From Gadus chalcogrammus (taxonomy: Eukaryota; Chordata; Actinopteri; Gadiformes; Gadidae), in NCBI RefSeq assembly GCF_026213295.1, contig NC_079418.1, positions 5,327,479 to 5,391,478 of the forward strand: a DNA stretch of 64,000 nucleotides, in the 5' to 3' direction. The notes under the pieces were generated by a model. The model worked only from the letters and a program-made list of their open reading frames with translations. It was not told the DNA's origin and made no database searches. Positions 22,376 through 32,895 of the stretch are shown one piece after another. The position numbers were made by a program, and so were the translations under genes. Every line of letters begins with the position of its first letter. Positions within the stretch are counted from its first letter, which is position 1.

Positions 22376-24154
22376 TCCTGACAGGATTATAGGGACACAG
22401 TGTGTTGTAAGGACAGAAGCAAACCTGTTAAACATTCAAACTGAGATTTGTGTGTCGGATGGGCACTTCTCAGACCTGAATTATGAGGACCCAGTTTTTC
22501 ATAATACTGGTAAGTTTGAAGTTATGATGGTGCTCAAGAGTCCACACACACACACACACACACTGTCCTGACAGGATTATAGGGACAGTGTGTTGTAAGG
22601 ACAGAAGCAAACCTGTTAAACATTCAAACTGAGATTTGTGTGTCGGATGGGCACTTCTCAGACCTGAATTATGAGGACCCCGTTTTTCATGAATTCAATT
22701 CTGCATTTCTTCACACAATAGGTTTCACAAGTTGGTTATGTGTTATGTTAAGGATTCCCATGGTCATAGGAAACCACTACGGTTATAGGAAACCTGAAAA
22801 AGTCATAGAATATCAAATAGTTTGGGATCATTACTCCTGCCTTCCTTCTTTCTGCTGACTAGTAACTAACATTTCTGCCATACACATTGCTGGTGTTGTG
22901 ACACAATGTTTGTGAAATGAAAATGAATTGGTTCATGTTCAAATGTCAACTCTGTTTCTGTCATTGACTCATTCACAGGACATCTGTGATGGGGTTGATA
23001 TGATGGCAGCGGTTAGTTCAACTCCCGCAACATCCAAAGACGACACTGTAAGTTGACAGTATTCCTGTAATATGATTTTACATCCAGGCTAGGGATGCAC
23101 CGATCCGATATTAGGATCGGATATCGGCCCCGATATCAACATTTTAGCTGGATTGGGTATCTGTAAAAGCAAACCGATCCGTAAGACCGATCCGTGCCTT
23201 TTTAAGTAATATTTTAAAACATATTACGCGACACGGGCTACGTCATGCATGCCGCAACGCGCGAGCATTGAGTGGAGTTGCTGCGACAGACAGCATGGGT
23301 CGCAGGAAGGGGTCTGTGATTTGGAGATATTTCAGCCTCACCACACCAACTAGCTCCACGGCTGTTTGCAATGCGTGTAAAGCGAGCGTTGCCTCGGTCG
23401 TATGCGGAGTCCAGCCCGAGGAGCTGGCTCTGCTGGCGGAGGAGTCGGCATACGACCGAGAGGTCGGCACAATGGAGCGTCGGAGAAATGATATGGACCC
23501 GAAGTGAACTGACAGCTGTCTACTGAAACACCGCTTTCTCCTCCATGTCGCGTTTCATAATATCAGAGAATTCCCCCGTCAGTTCGGCCGCGGCGCAATG
23601 AAGGAATAAAGATCGTAGTTACTACTTTACAACCTCGTTGATGAGCAACATTTAGAAAAACATGTACTTTTAATTCAGCATTGGGTGAAATCGAAGCGTA
23701 GTGTGTACTGAATGCATGTTGATGATTATACACTTATTATAGGGGGTAACTAAATTGCCACGACATCGGCTTCCTCCATCTTCTGCGCCAGCTTTTTAAA
23801 TAAATCGCCGACCCGAAGTGAGTTGACAGCTGTCTGCTGAAAACATCTTTCTACCACCGTAGCAGCCCCTCCGCCGCCCGTCCGTATACGGCATTCCCCA
23901 ATTCATTCTCCCCCATGGTCAAGATAAACCACACTACGAGTCTTTACTTGTTGTGGATGTAGGATACCCGAGAGTCGGAGAACCCGACGCGGTCTTAGAT
24001 TCATAATATCAATAACGTCAGTTCGGCCGCGGCGCAATGAATGAATAAAGATCATAAAGACGTCGGAAGAAATAAACGTTTATTTTGACAGATGTGCCCT
24101 AAGTTACTACTTATGATGGTGCTTTAGTTTGATGTTATGATGGTGCTCAAGAGT

Positions 24155-24188
<34 letters not shown>

Positions 24189-24793
24189 TCCTGACAGGAT
24201 TATAGGGACACAGTGTGTTGTAAGGACAGAAGCAAACCTGTTAAACATTCAAACTGAGATTTGTGTGTCGGATGGGCACTTCTCAGACCTGAATTATGAG
24301 GACCCAGTTTTTCATGAATTCAATTCTGCATTTCTTCACACAATACGTTTCACAAGTTGGTTATGTGTTATGTTAAGGATTCCCATGGTCATAGGAAACC
24401 ACTCTGGTTATAGGAAACCTGAAAAAGTCATAGAATATCAAATAGTTTGGGTTCATTACTCCTGTCTTCCTTCTTTCTGCTGACTATTAACTAACATTTC
24501 TGCCATACACATGGCTGGTGTCGTGACACGATGTTTGTGAAATGAAAATGAATTGGTTCATGTTCAAATGTCAACTCTGTTTCTGTCATTGACTCATTCA
24601 CAGGACGTCTGTGATGGGGTTGATATGATGGCAGCGGTTAGTTCAACTCCCGCAACATCAAAAGACGCCACTGTAAGTGTAATTATGAGGACCCCGTTTT
24701 TCATGAATTCCCTTCTTGAATGCCTCCTTGCAGCTGCATAGCTTAGAAACTGAAAAATTGGAGGATGAGGATTTGTGTTTCTACTATGTTTAA
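14134..24793 (+). CDS. KMT5A-like SET-domain protein with four-fold repeated exon
   Basis: Exons, with all phases consistent: 14134-14248, 14863-14949, 15303-15444, 16390-16582, 17065-17124 (GC donor), 17368-17436, 20641-20709, 22979-23047, 24604-24672, 24734-24793 (stop). The product is about 310 residues. The N-terminus is basic (MTKRRRGRRK). The SET domain spans exons 3-4: RRGV at the usual GxG position (first Gly is Arg), VVEYRG, YCIDAS...GRLVNDDH...PNC where lysine methyltransferases have NHS, and EEITFNYGDS with the conserved Tyr. This resembles KMT5A/SET8, but the changed GxG and NH motifs could weaken activity. Four copies of a 23-residue module (DICDGVDMMAAVSSTPATSK) follow, then a short acidic tail. 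Probable role: nuclear protein-lysine methyltransferase or degenerate relative. Introns are full of hAT elements. Expression is unproven. Confidence 0.75.
17869..17876. repeat. TSD of the intact hAT (left)
   Basis: GTCGTGAC, repeated exactly at 20561-20568. Empty versions of the target are present at about 17283, 22895 and 24517 in the tandem units. Confidence 0.95.
17877..20560 (+). mobile_element. Apparently complete autonomous hAT transposon
   Basis: 2,684 bp. Terminal inverted repeats are TAGGGATGGGCAT and ATGCCCATCCCTA, with exact 8-bp duplications GTCGTGAC. Subterminal ATCGATGCTCGAT/TTATCGAT motifs occur at both ends. It encodes an open two-exon transposase (18102-20052). It sits in the intron between exons A and B of the SET gene, in the same orientation. 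Confidence 0.95.
18102..20052 (+). CDS. hAT transposase with BED zinc finger and C-terminal dimerisation domain
   Basis: Exon 1 is 18102-19334 (donor GTAAGC) and exon 2 is 19516-20052 (acceptor TTTTCAG), phase 0, giving 589 residues with no stops. A BED finger lies near the N-terminus (Trp10, Cys22, Cys25, His41, His46). The RNase H-like core has TTDCWTA (first Asp, about residue 150), CVHDNAAN (second Asp, about 216) and CKTRWNS. The C-terminal hATC block is RQYLCIPATSVPSERVFSAA. The ATG at 18102 was chosen because it precedes the BED finger; the frame is open further upstream to a TTG but without a better start. Length and domain order match the Ac/Tramp/ZBED group. The enzyme would cut at the TAGGGATGGGC ends and create 8-bp duplications. 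This is the only transposase in the window that looks intact. Confidence 0.9.
20752..22282. mobile_element. hAT element (TAGGGATGCACCGATC family), full length
   Basis: Terminal repeats TAGGGATGCACCGATCC and GGATCGGTGCATCCCTA, flanked by ATCCAGGC at 20744-20751 and 22283-22290. It has a remnant of a BED-type ORF (20930-21187, GRRKGSVIWRYFSL...CNACKAS) but no transposase core, so it is non-autonomous. It is in the intron after exon B. Confidence 0.93.
20956..21187 (+). pseudogene. BED-finger remnant of a hAT transposase
   Basis: The frame MGRRKGSVIWRYFSLTTPTS, with Trp, Tyr and a CNAC pair, matches the first half of a BED zinc finger, then runs into unrelated sequence and stops. The same remnant occurs at 23294-23507 in the duplicated copy, with a frame change at the end. 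Confidence 0.65.
23100..24112. mobile_element. Right-truncated copy of the TAGGGATGCACCGATC hAT
   Basis: Starts with the same left end and the same left flank ATCCAGGC, and follows 20752-21772 almost base for base, then jumps to tandem-unit sequence (TGATGGTGCTTTAGTTTG) without a right terminal repeat. It therefore came from duplication of the unit with its resident element followed by a deletion, not from an independent insertion. Confidence 0.9.
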
Positions 24794-24869
24794 TAAGCCA
24801 TAGGTTGAAAAGTATCAACCCAATTTTTTACAAGTGATGACTTATTCTGTAGGTATGAACATTTACTTT

Positions 24870-25304
24870 TAGGGATGCTCCGATCAAGTTATTCAATTAT
24901 AAATATAGCCTACAGTGTATGTGTATAGCATTGTTATTAGGGCAGGGTCCACCATACACCAGTGTGCATGTGTTTGCGCGCTTACAGTGGAGGGGGGAGG
25001 GGCTGACTGGGAGTGAAAGATGCTTTGCTGAAGCATTGGCGTAAAACACTGTATTCGCATCACGCAAGGGGAGACAGCGACATCTGTGCTGTTTTTTCCT
25101 CTTGTGTGAATGCTGTGTCTCTTGGTCGTTAATGCATTATCGTGTTAACTTTAATAGCCCTAGTTTTAACATGCGCGTCATATGTCATCGATTGGCGGAA
25201 TGGCTTGATCAATCGGCTTGTGTGATCAGCGGATCTAAAAGCATTTATCACAAATTTAGGCTCCATATCGCCCGATCGGATTGCTTGCAATCGGAGCATC
25301 CCTA
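24870..25304. mobile_element. hAT-type MITE (TAGGGATGCTCCGATC)
   Basis: Inverted ends TAGGGATGCTCCGATC and a right end reading CAATCGGAGCATCCCTA, flanked by TTTACTTT (24862-24869) and TCTACTTT (25305-25312), 7 of 8 identical. No ORF. It lies between the SET gene and the recombinase-like gene. Confidence 0.85.
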
Positions 25305-25743
25305 TCTACTTTCATATCATGTAAAAAAAAATTAATACATACAATTTTGAAGATTTAACGTCAAGTTTAACACGTGGGGTATGAGCAAATCCATATCATA
25401 CTTAATATAGTGCAGCCTGTGGGTAAATGTTTATATTGCATATTTACAAATTTTCTCAATTTTATTTTTACTGATATACATTATTGCTTCCTCAGTGCCA
25501 CCATAGACTTACCAGCGCATTTGTCAATGCTTTGGACCATTGTGAAGCTTGCAATGGACCTGTCTCCGCTCTAAGATGGCTTGGTTACACATGCAAATGT
25601 TCGTATTTACATCACACCAACACAGTTGTTGTTGTCTTTGGTGCAGTTATGTTAAACTAAAATAAAAGCCAGACTTGCTAACTTTTCATTTAAATTTGCT
25701 TTTAGTGTGTTCAAGGTCGTGGCACAAATCCTGCTTTATCAAG

Positions 25744-28700
25744 ATGAATCCGTTGCAGGTATGTTCATTGTCTTCTATTCCATTTTAAATTTGACTTTAA
25801 AATGTTTCGTGTTGGATTGTGATTTATACAGTAATACATTTTGGGGGTTTATTTGCATAGGATGTTGATGAGCATGTTTCCGACTCTGCAAGTAGTCACG
25901 GCACTTCCTCCGGTGATCTCTTTCACATTGACACTGAATCAAGTTGTGATGGAAATAGTGATAGTGAGGATCCACAGTGGGTAAACCTACCACATCGCAA
26001 GGGTGGACCAGTTAAATCACTTTATTCTCAGGAAAGGACAGAGAGAGTGCCACAACCTATGTCCTGCATGGAACAGGAAGACAAGGATTCTTCCAACTCT
26101 GTAAAATTCGACATTGATGATGACCACATACCTGATAGTGAACCCTGTTGTGATGATGATCCTACAACAAGCAATACCCAGACTCTTCTATCAAGTACAA
26201 AAGAGGCTTCTTCTAATGAGGCTGCAGTGGTGCCAGAAGTCTCTCCTTGCACTCCAAGAAATTACTGTTATGTTTGCAAAACACCTCAATCTAAAATATC
26301 CCGTCATCTTAAAAAACATGAAAAAGGAGAGCTTGATATTGCTGAAGCATTCTCGTTTCCTAAGAAATCAAAAGAGAGAAAAAGACTACTTGAGAAGTTG
26401 CGGAACAGAGGTAATTGCGAACACAACCAGGAAGTTTTGAGGAATCATGAAGGACAACTGAAATTAAGAAGAAGACCATCACGATCAAAAATCTCTGTGA
26501 CAACCCAAACGCATGTGCACTGTGCATATTGTAAGGGCATGTTCATTCGTAAGGAGCTGTGGCGCCACTTGCGTAGATGCCCATCAAAGACGGTCTCCGA
26601 GAGTGAGGCTGTTGGGAAGAATAGAGTCTTAGTTGTGGCTGATATCTCGGAGACAACATTCTGCCAAGCAATTTGCGCTGGACTGTGGAAAATCCTTAGA
26701 AATATGAGGCAAGATGAGATTGCATCTGTTGTACGAAATGACTTCCTCATTCTGCAACTGGGCCAGTCTCTCTTCAACAAGCATGGGAGTCATTCAACAA
26801 AGTTTGAGTATATCAGAGCCAAGGTCCGAGAAATGGGCAGACTGTTGTTGACCTTAAGAAAGAAATATTCTATATTTAGCTTTGAAGAAGCTGTAAAGCC
26901 AAATCATTTTTACAAGATCATTGGAGCTGTCAGAGCAGTTGCAGGATATGATGAAGAGAAACACTTCTATTGCACACCAAGCCTTGCCCTGAAATTGGGA
27001 CACTCGCTCAAGAAGATCGGTGACATTATTCTCTGCAGGGCCATCGCAGCAGAGGATGAAGATTTGATTAAAGCAGCAGAACGATTCACACAACTCTGCA
27101 CAAAACAGTGGGCAACACAGGTCTCCCACACTGCACTGGCTACTTTGAGCAAGGCAAAATTTAACAAACCATCCACCATACCATTCACAGAGGATGTGCA
27201 GCTCTTGCACAAGTACCTGGAGGACAAATCAGCAGACGCCATTGAAAACCTAAAAGACCATGATTCTCCACAGGCGTATGCTGAACTTGCTAGATAATCG
27301 TCTTTAATAGACGCCGTGCAGGAGAAGTCTCAAAAATGACACTTGAGTCCTTCAAAAAAAGAGACCAGACTGAGCTCCATAGTGACATAGCTGCTAGCTT
27401 GTCACCGTTTGAACAAAAGCTAGCCCAGCACTTCAGCAGGGTTGAAATTATGGGCAAAAGAGGGAGGAAAGTTGCTGTTCTATTAAACCCGGAAGTTGTC
27501 AGTGCAACAACACTTCTATCACACAAAAGAGACGCATGTAACGTCCATAAGGATAACCCCTTCCTCTTTGGACGTCCACAGTGCCCACCCACGAGCTACT
27601 ACAGGGGACAGGACTGCATACGAATCTTTGCACACGCGTGTGGTGCAAAGAATCCTGATAATCTGAGGTCTACGCAACTTCGCAAGCACATTGCAACATT
27701 GTCCCAAATTCTCAATCTCAAAAATAATGAGCTGGACCAACTTGCCAATTTCTTGGGCCACGACATTCGGGTCCACAGAGACTTTTATCGTCTTCCGGAG
27801 GCAACTATAGAAATGGCAAAAATCACAAAGCTTCTACTTGCAATGGAAAAAGGAACTCTTGCAAAATTCCAGGGAATGTCTCTTGACGAGATTGAGGTTG
27901 AAGGTAAGTGGTGGTATCAACACTCTTAATAATGTGAGGTGTACAAACTTGAAACAACAATCATTTTTATTTTTGCATCAATCGTGCTTTTCTTTAGCTG
28001 AATTGGACCCAGAGCTGGAAGATGGAGATGATGAAGGCGATGGAGACGACGAAGGCGACGACGACGGAGGCTGCGAAGGTGACGACGGAGGCTGCGGAGG
28101 TGACGACGGAGGCGGCGGAGGCTGCGAAGTTGACGACGGAGGTGACGACGGAGGTGATGACAGAGGCGGCGGAGGCGACGACGGAGGCGGTGGTGAAGAG
28201 TCAGATTGTCCCCTTGGACTAAGAGGTATGTCTTGAATATCTTCCAGTGTACATTTGTGGTATTTTGTGGATTAAGAACCATGTTCAAGTTCCCTTTGCT
28301 TTAACACTGAAGTTATCATGGGTTTATGTTTGTTCTACTTCTCCCCAACTTAAAATGGCCTGGTAAACCATAAGGTATGCAAGGGACAGCTCTTTTCCGA
28401 AACAGAAATTTACAACAAACACTATTGCTTTCAAAAAACTATTTCAAATCATTTAATAATAATATTCATTTTAAAGTTGACTTTAACTTTAATGTTTTAA
28501 CCTCTGGGACCCTTATGCATGCGTGCTTTTCACATTTCATTTTATGATAATTTTGTCTGAGTTCATGCATATGGCACAATAAATTGACCTAACAATGAGC
28601 TAAATGTGGCCATCAGGGTCAAGTCCATGGAGCCGCATTTAAAGGTAGTCGTGTACTATAATTATGTACACATACAGGAAACAAGAACATACTCATAAAA

Positions 28701-30651
28701 CTTAGACCAGACACTATTGCGACTACCAAAGTAGTGCATTGATCACTTAACGTCAATTGATGCTGAAGGCCATTTTTGTATTCATTTCACCAGAAAATCA
28801 AGAAATGAAGATGCCTGAAGAGCCCACCAGCTCCTCAGGTAATGTGCGGGAAAGTCATAATTTGCTATATTGTAGGCAGTACTACTGTGCTGCATGTGTT
28901 CTGACGGGGAGAAAGCAGACAAAATGCAAAGCTGTTATAACTTCTGAACTTCTTAAATCTGAACCTTCTTTTTATATATTTATTTTAGGGAAAAGAAAAA
29001 GTATGGAATTGACCCAGGGTGAGGCCAAGAGTTACAAAGGTAAGGTTTTTGTTTTTGTCTTAAATGGTAGTAATGGTCTGGGTGTTCCAGAAATCAGGTT
29101 TAGTGAACACACTGAATTTGTAAGTAAATGTACAGTTCTTAGAGATATACATTTTGATATTGTGTCATTATAAAGTTCATATTTACAACAATTGTTATGG
29201 CACACTGACTAGCAAGGACATTTTAAAATGGCACTTCACATTAAAACGGTTGCATAGGGCAAGTAAATCCAAACTTCAGGCAAGTAGATTTCTGACCAAT
29301 TTGCCCGACCGTGAAAAAAATCCTTAACATTGAACCCTGAAGTTCAAGCTGAAGTTCAGCAAATTGTATTTTTTTGTGTGAAAAGTAAACTTCTCCATAG
29401 GTGCTTTGGAGCTATTCTAACAAAATAATTTCTTGCTTCTCCAGGGGGAAACAAACTGTGTGCGACCCAGAGTGTGGCATCCAGCTCCAAAGGTAAAACT
29501 AAATCCATTCATTCCTTTATTTTTTATATGCTTAATCAGCACACATTAATAAATAATTAAATATTGACAGAATACTAAGTACAGTTCAATTTAGTACATG
29601 GTGTCATCATCTTATGTACACATCACTGTTGTAAGAAGCAAGTATATCTTTGGCCTAAAAGGTATTCAGAAATCTGGCAGCCAGACAAATGTGACATTTA
29701 TAGTTTTTAGGCCTGTCAATGACCAAAGATTTTCCTGGTTGACCAGTTAAGGTCATTAGTCGACTTATCGTCATACTTTTCTGATATTAATTTAATTATA
29801 TATTTTTTGCTAATATCATATTGTTTTAACTAGCCTGCTGTTATAAATGATCATGTAGCCTGATGTTTCCAACTAGTTTAATGGTGTAAAAGTCAAGTAT
29901 GGCCTAACTTCTTACCTTTATAACTATATATCATTTTAATCACTTTAGATTTGTCTTTACCAGAGTCGGAAAAAGACGCTATCGTCATGCTAATGCTAGG
30001 CTAACATTACTTGCGTGTTTTAGATGTTGACATGTTTACCTGCAGAGTTGCATGATGTCACCTTCTATGGGTCCTTTATCCTCTGAAATAATCCACACTA
30101 TATTTCCAGCCCTTCATAATAATTAACTGTCTAATAACCACAGGGACCAGGTGTGTTTCACACTGAGGTTTACAAGTGACGAGTAGTGGCACTTCCTGTG
30201 TCCGTCATTTCAAATTAAAAGCTTTGTTTTGTTTTTTTAATCCTACGACCAACGGACCAATGAAAACATCGATTAAAGTTCAACTATTAGGGGGCAGCCC
30301 TAGCAGTTTGCCTAGAATTTTCAACAAATGCTACTATATGTGACTTTTGTATATAACATAATTTACCTATAGCTCAAAACTAAACTTATAACAGTTCTTG
30401 TCTTCACTATCTTAACATCAATTTTTTTTTCATTGACAGAATTCAAATCAAGAAGATGTGTGAAAAGGCCATGGAGCAAGACTGAAGTTGGTGCTGTCAT
30501 GAAACATTTTAAGACACACATTTCAAAGGGACACTTGGCAACTAAGTTAGAGTGTGAGCGGTGTAAGGTTTCTGAGCACCCTGTTTTGAGCGACAGAAAT
30601 ATAAGAGACTTTGTTAGGAACAGGGGCCTTATGTTTAAAAGAAAGGTCTAA
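25744..30651 (+). CDS. Zinc-finger / Crypton-type tyrosine recombinase / SANT-like protein (one frameshift)
   Basis: Exons: 25744-25758 (ATG), 25861-27903, 27998-28225, 28794-28838, 28989-29039, 29445-29492, 30440-30651 (stop). Every junction after the second exon is phase 1. Domains: an acidic Ser-rich N-terminus; a C2H2-like finger (Cys141, Cys144, His154, His158); a C2HC finger (Cys226, Cys229, His241, Cys245); a helical region; then a tyrosine-recombinase fold with RRRAGE, QLRKHIAT, FLGHD and HRDFY (nucleophile Tyr codon 27786-27788). An Asp/Gly repeat exon, three short exons and a C-terminal KRPWSKTEV...RDFVRNRG domain follow. A 1-nt shift at about 27294-27297 puts a TAA before the RRR block, so the copy is a pseudogene unless this is a sequence error. 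Cryptons are DNA transposons using such recombinases; a multi-exon structure hints at a domesticated or gene-like family. Mobility is not shown. Confidence 0.75.
27998..28225 (+). repeat. Asp/Gly-rich triplet-repeat exon
   Basis: 76 codons dominated by GAY GGN (DGGD, DDGG, EGDD units) inside the recombinase-like gene. It is flanked by good splice sites (TCTTTAG| and AGAG|GTATGT) and keeps frame (phase 1 to phase 1). This acidic linker sits between the recombinase and the C-terminal domain and is prone to triplet expansion. Confidence 0.8.
29708..30302. mobile_element. Possible degraded hAT element in an intron
   Basis: TAGGCCTGTCAATGACC on the left, and on the right TTAGGGGGCAGCCCTA (minus strand TAGGGCTGCCCCCTAA), look like eroded inverted ends. 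ATCGATT-like subterminal sequence is present. The flanks match poorly, so no clear target duplication. Confidence 0.4.
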
Positions 30652-30707
30652 CTTGTTTTATTTTTTTACATATGTTTCAAAGGTTCCTCAGAGCATTATT
30701 ACGTGTT

Positions 30708-30755
30708 TGTGTTAGTTCATGTTAGTTCATAGTTCATAGTTCATAGTTCATAGTT
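30708..30755. repeat. (AGTTCAT)n short tandem repeat
   Basis: Repeats of TTAGTTCATG and AGTTCAT words, continued on the far side of the hAT insertion at 31418-31440, so the hAT landed inside this repeat. Confidence 0.85.
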
Positions 30756-31417
30756 CAGGGCTATTCAACCTCCTTAACAAGTGGGCCGAAAAGGAAAACC
30801 ACTGGGGGTTCATGGGCCACACAGAGTAGAACGATGTCAATGAATCGCTGCAAATAAATCGTACTTAAAGTAGTGTTAACTTAATATATATAGTACTACT
30901 ACATGGAATAAACTTGTCAGACGCATTCCTTCCTTCTTCACTTTTAATCGTATCATTAGAAAATATTTTGTTCTCACATATTTTGGACACGTATTTAGAA
31001 TTCAACAATGTTGTTTGAATCATCACAAAACAGAACTACTGTACATATGAGACATTTGAGCCAGTGAGTCAGTGAGAAAGATTGCACTGCCTTTTTTGCC
31101 TAGTTTGAATCATCCTGAGACACTCATGCAGCTTCTCATAGGTCATGGAGCAGCGTGCCCTTGTTCTGATGCATTCATATGAGAAAAGCTAGACTCAACG
31201 TATCGGTTGAGCCAAACATTGTCAGAATAAGTGATGCCAGTTCCTGATTGTGGGGTACTGCTACTGGCTAGTATCACCGGCTACACACGGAAACCTGATT
31301 TGCATGCAACTATGTTTCTCCTTTATTTTATTTATTTTTTGCATGCAACCTCTTGCGGGCCAGAAAAAATTAAGAGGGGCCGTATTTGGCCCACGGGCCG
31401 CTAGTTGAATAGGCCTG
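30756..31417. mobile_element. Non-autonomous hAT element (CAGGGCTATTCAAC)
   Basis: 662 bp. The ends are CAGGGCTATTCAAC and GTTGAATAGGCCTG, with TCATAGTT duplicated exactly at 30748-30755 and 31418-31425. Subterminal GTGGGCC and GGCCCACGGGCC motifs face inward. No ORF. It begins about 100 bp after the recombinase-like gene's stop codon, possibly within its 3' UTR. Confidence 0.9.
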
Positions 31418-31425
31418 TCATAGTT

Positions 31426-31975
31426 CATAGTTCATGTTCATGTTCAAATAATTCAGATTTGTTTATGTGGAGTTCAATATGTGGAGTTCAATATAACGCA
31501 AGTTCAATGTTAAGGATTTTTTACACTCTTGTTAAAGAAAATAAATAAAAATTGTGTTATTTATTAACTGATTCAAAGATTATTACTGTAATTCCAGGAC
31601 ATGAAGGTACATAAAAGGAACAACCTTCTCAAGGTTCCATAAAAGCAGCAGACAATTACAAAATTACTATTTAAAAGTTAAACAGCATTCAGTGCTAAGA
31701 AATAATATGATATATAAAATAATACTACATTTTATTTAAAGCGCCTTTCAAGGTACCCATTCACTAGATGACAGTGACATGTCATTTTAATGGCAAATCT
31801 TTTAGCTGCTGGTGGATAGATGAGATTTAAATTTCAAGAGAAAATAAACATGTTTATTGTGTATAGATAGCATAGAGTATTACACATTAGTCAAAGTTCA
31901 GTAGTGTTAATCTTTCAAAATACCAGGTAATTGACCATTCTCAAAACTCTTGATGGATTGACATACAACACTAGT
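31426..31975. other. AT-rich non-coding stretch
   Basis: Plain AT-rich sequence with several AATAAA words (for example near 31543 and 31850) that could end the upstream transcript. Nothing else recognisable. Confidence 0.5.
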
Positions 31976-32530
31976 GTATGGGTGTAATGAATAGTTGGAC
32001 CAGTGCGGTCCTTATAATTAAGGTTTTTGCCCTGATTGTGTGTGTGTCTGTGTGTGTGTGTATGGGTAATGACCAGATAAACCAGTGCGGTCCTTATAGT
32101 TAAGGGTTTTGGCCTGATTGTGTGTGTGTGTATGGGTAATGACCAGATAAACCAGTGCGGTCCTTATAATTAAGGGTTTTGCCCTGATTGTGTGTGTGTC
32201 TGTGTGTGTGTGTATGGGTAATGACCAGATAAACCAGTGCGGTCCTTATAGTTAAGGGTTTTGCCCTGATTGTGTGTGTGTCTGTGTGTGTGTGTATGGG
32301 TAATGACCAGATAAACCAGTGCGGTCCTTATAGTTAAGGGTTTTGCCCTGATTGTGTGTGTGTGTATGGGTAATGACCAGATAAACCAGTGCGGTCCTTA
32401 TAGTTAAGGGTTTTGCCCTGATTGTGTGTGTGTATGGGTAATGACCAGATAAACCAGTGCGGTCCTTATAATTAAGGGTTTTGCCCTGATTGTGTGTGTG
32501 TATGGGTAATGACCAGATAAACCAGGGGGG
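31976..32530. repeat. Minisatellite, about 8 units of 67-84 bp
   Basis: Each unit has TATGGGTAATGACCAGATAA, then ACCAGTGCGGTCCTTATARTTAAGGG, TTTTGCCCTGATTG and a variable TG run. Unit length differs with the TG run (67 or about 83 bp). The first unit is the most diverged. Confidence 0.93.
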
Positions 32531-32781
32531 TCCTCAGAAATCACTGTTGTGTCAGGAAACGCCTCCTCCCGCCCCCGTCCTCATAGTCCTTAAAAAGTCA
32601 GGTTTTCATAACTTCAGATTCTTTAACAGTAATTCAATTTTAAATAGCCAGAAAATGTTCTGATTTTTTTTGGACCATATTCATGTTTCTTGCATGTCTC
32701 TGGGACAAAGGGAAAGGTGGGACCCCGTAAACCATGTCTGGGCCTGTATGGGAAAAGTGTCCTTTTAAACCACAGCAACCA

Positions 32782-32895
<114 letters not shown>

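Larger units (their letters stand above)
17300..24680 (+). repeat. Tandem array of a ~580-bp unit carrying the repeated exon
   Basis: With transposons removed, exon A (17368), B (20641), C (22979) and D (24604) are each followed or preceded by the same intron sequence: a CA microsatellite, a GATTATAGGGACA word, a GTCGGATGGGCACTTCTC block, TCATAGGAAACC and the acceptor TCATTCACAG. A minus B equals 580 bp after removing the 2,692 bp hAT plus duplication. Between B and C an extra partial unit (about 22300-22500) is also duplicated. Copies are nearly identical, so the amplification looks recent. Each exon is 69 nt, so gain or loss keeps the frame. Confidence 0.92.

Noticed and set aside
25703..25758. 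Direct fusion of SET exon D into the 25.7-kb exon
   Set aside because: Using the acceptor before TGTGTTCAAGG in phase 0 gives a stop within the exon, so that small exon fits only as a start exon; fusion would have to skip it.
27271..27309. A tiny GT-AG intron removing the TAA in the recombinase-like gene
   Set aside because: The candidate GT...AG is about 35 bp, too short for a vertebrate spliceosomal intron, and would delete the conserved block before RRRAGE.
31976..32530. Regularly spaced repeats resembling a CRISPR array
   Set aside because: Units are contiguous with only a variable TG tract between them and lie in eukaryotic DNA; it is a minisatellite.
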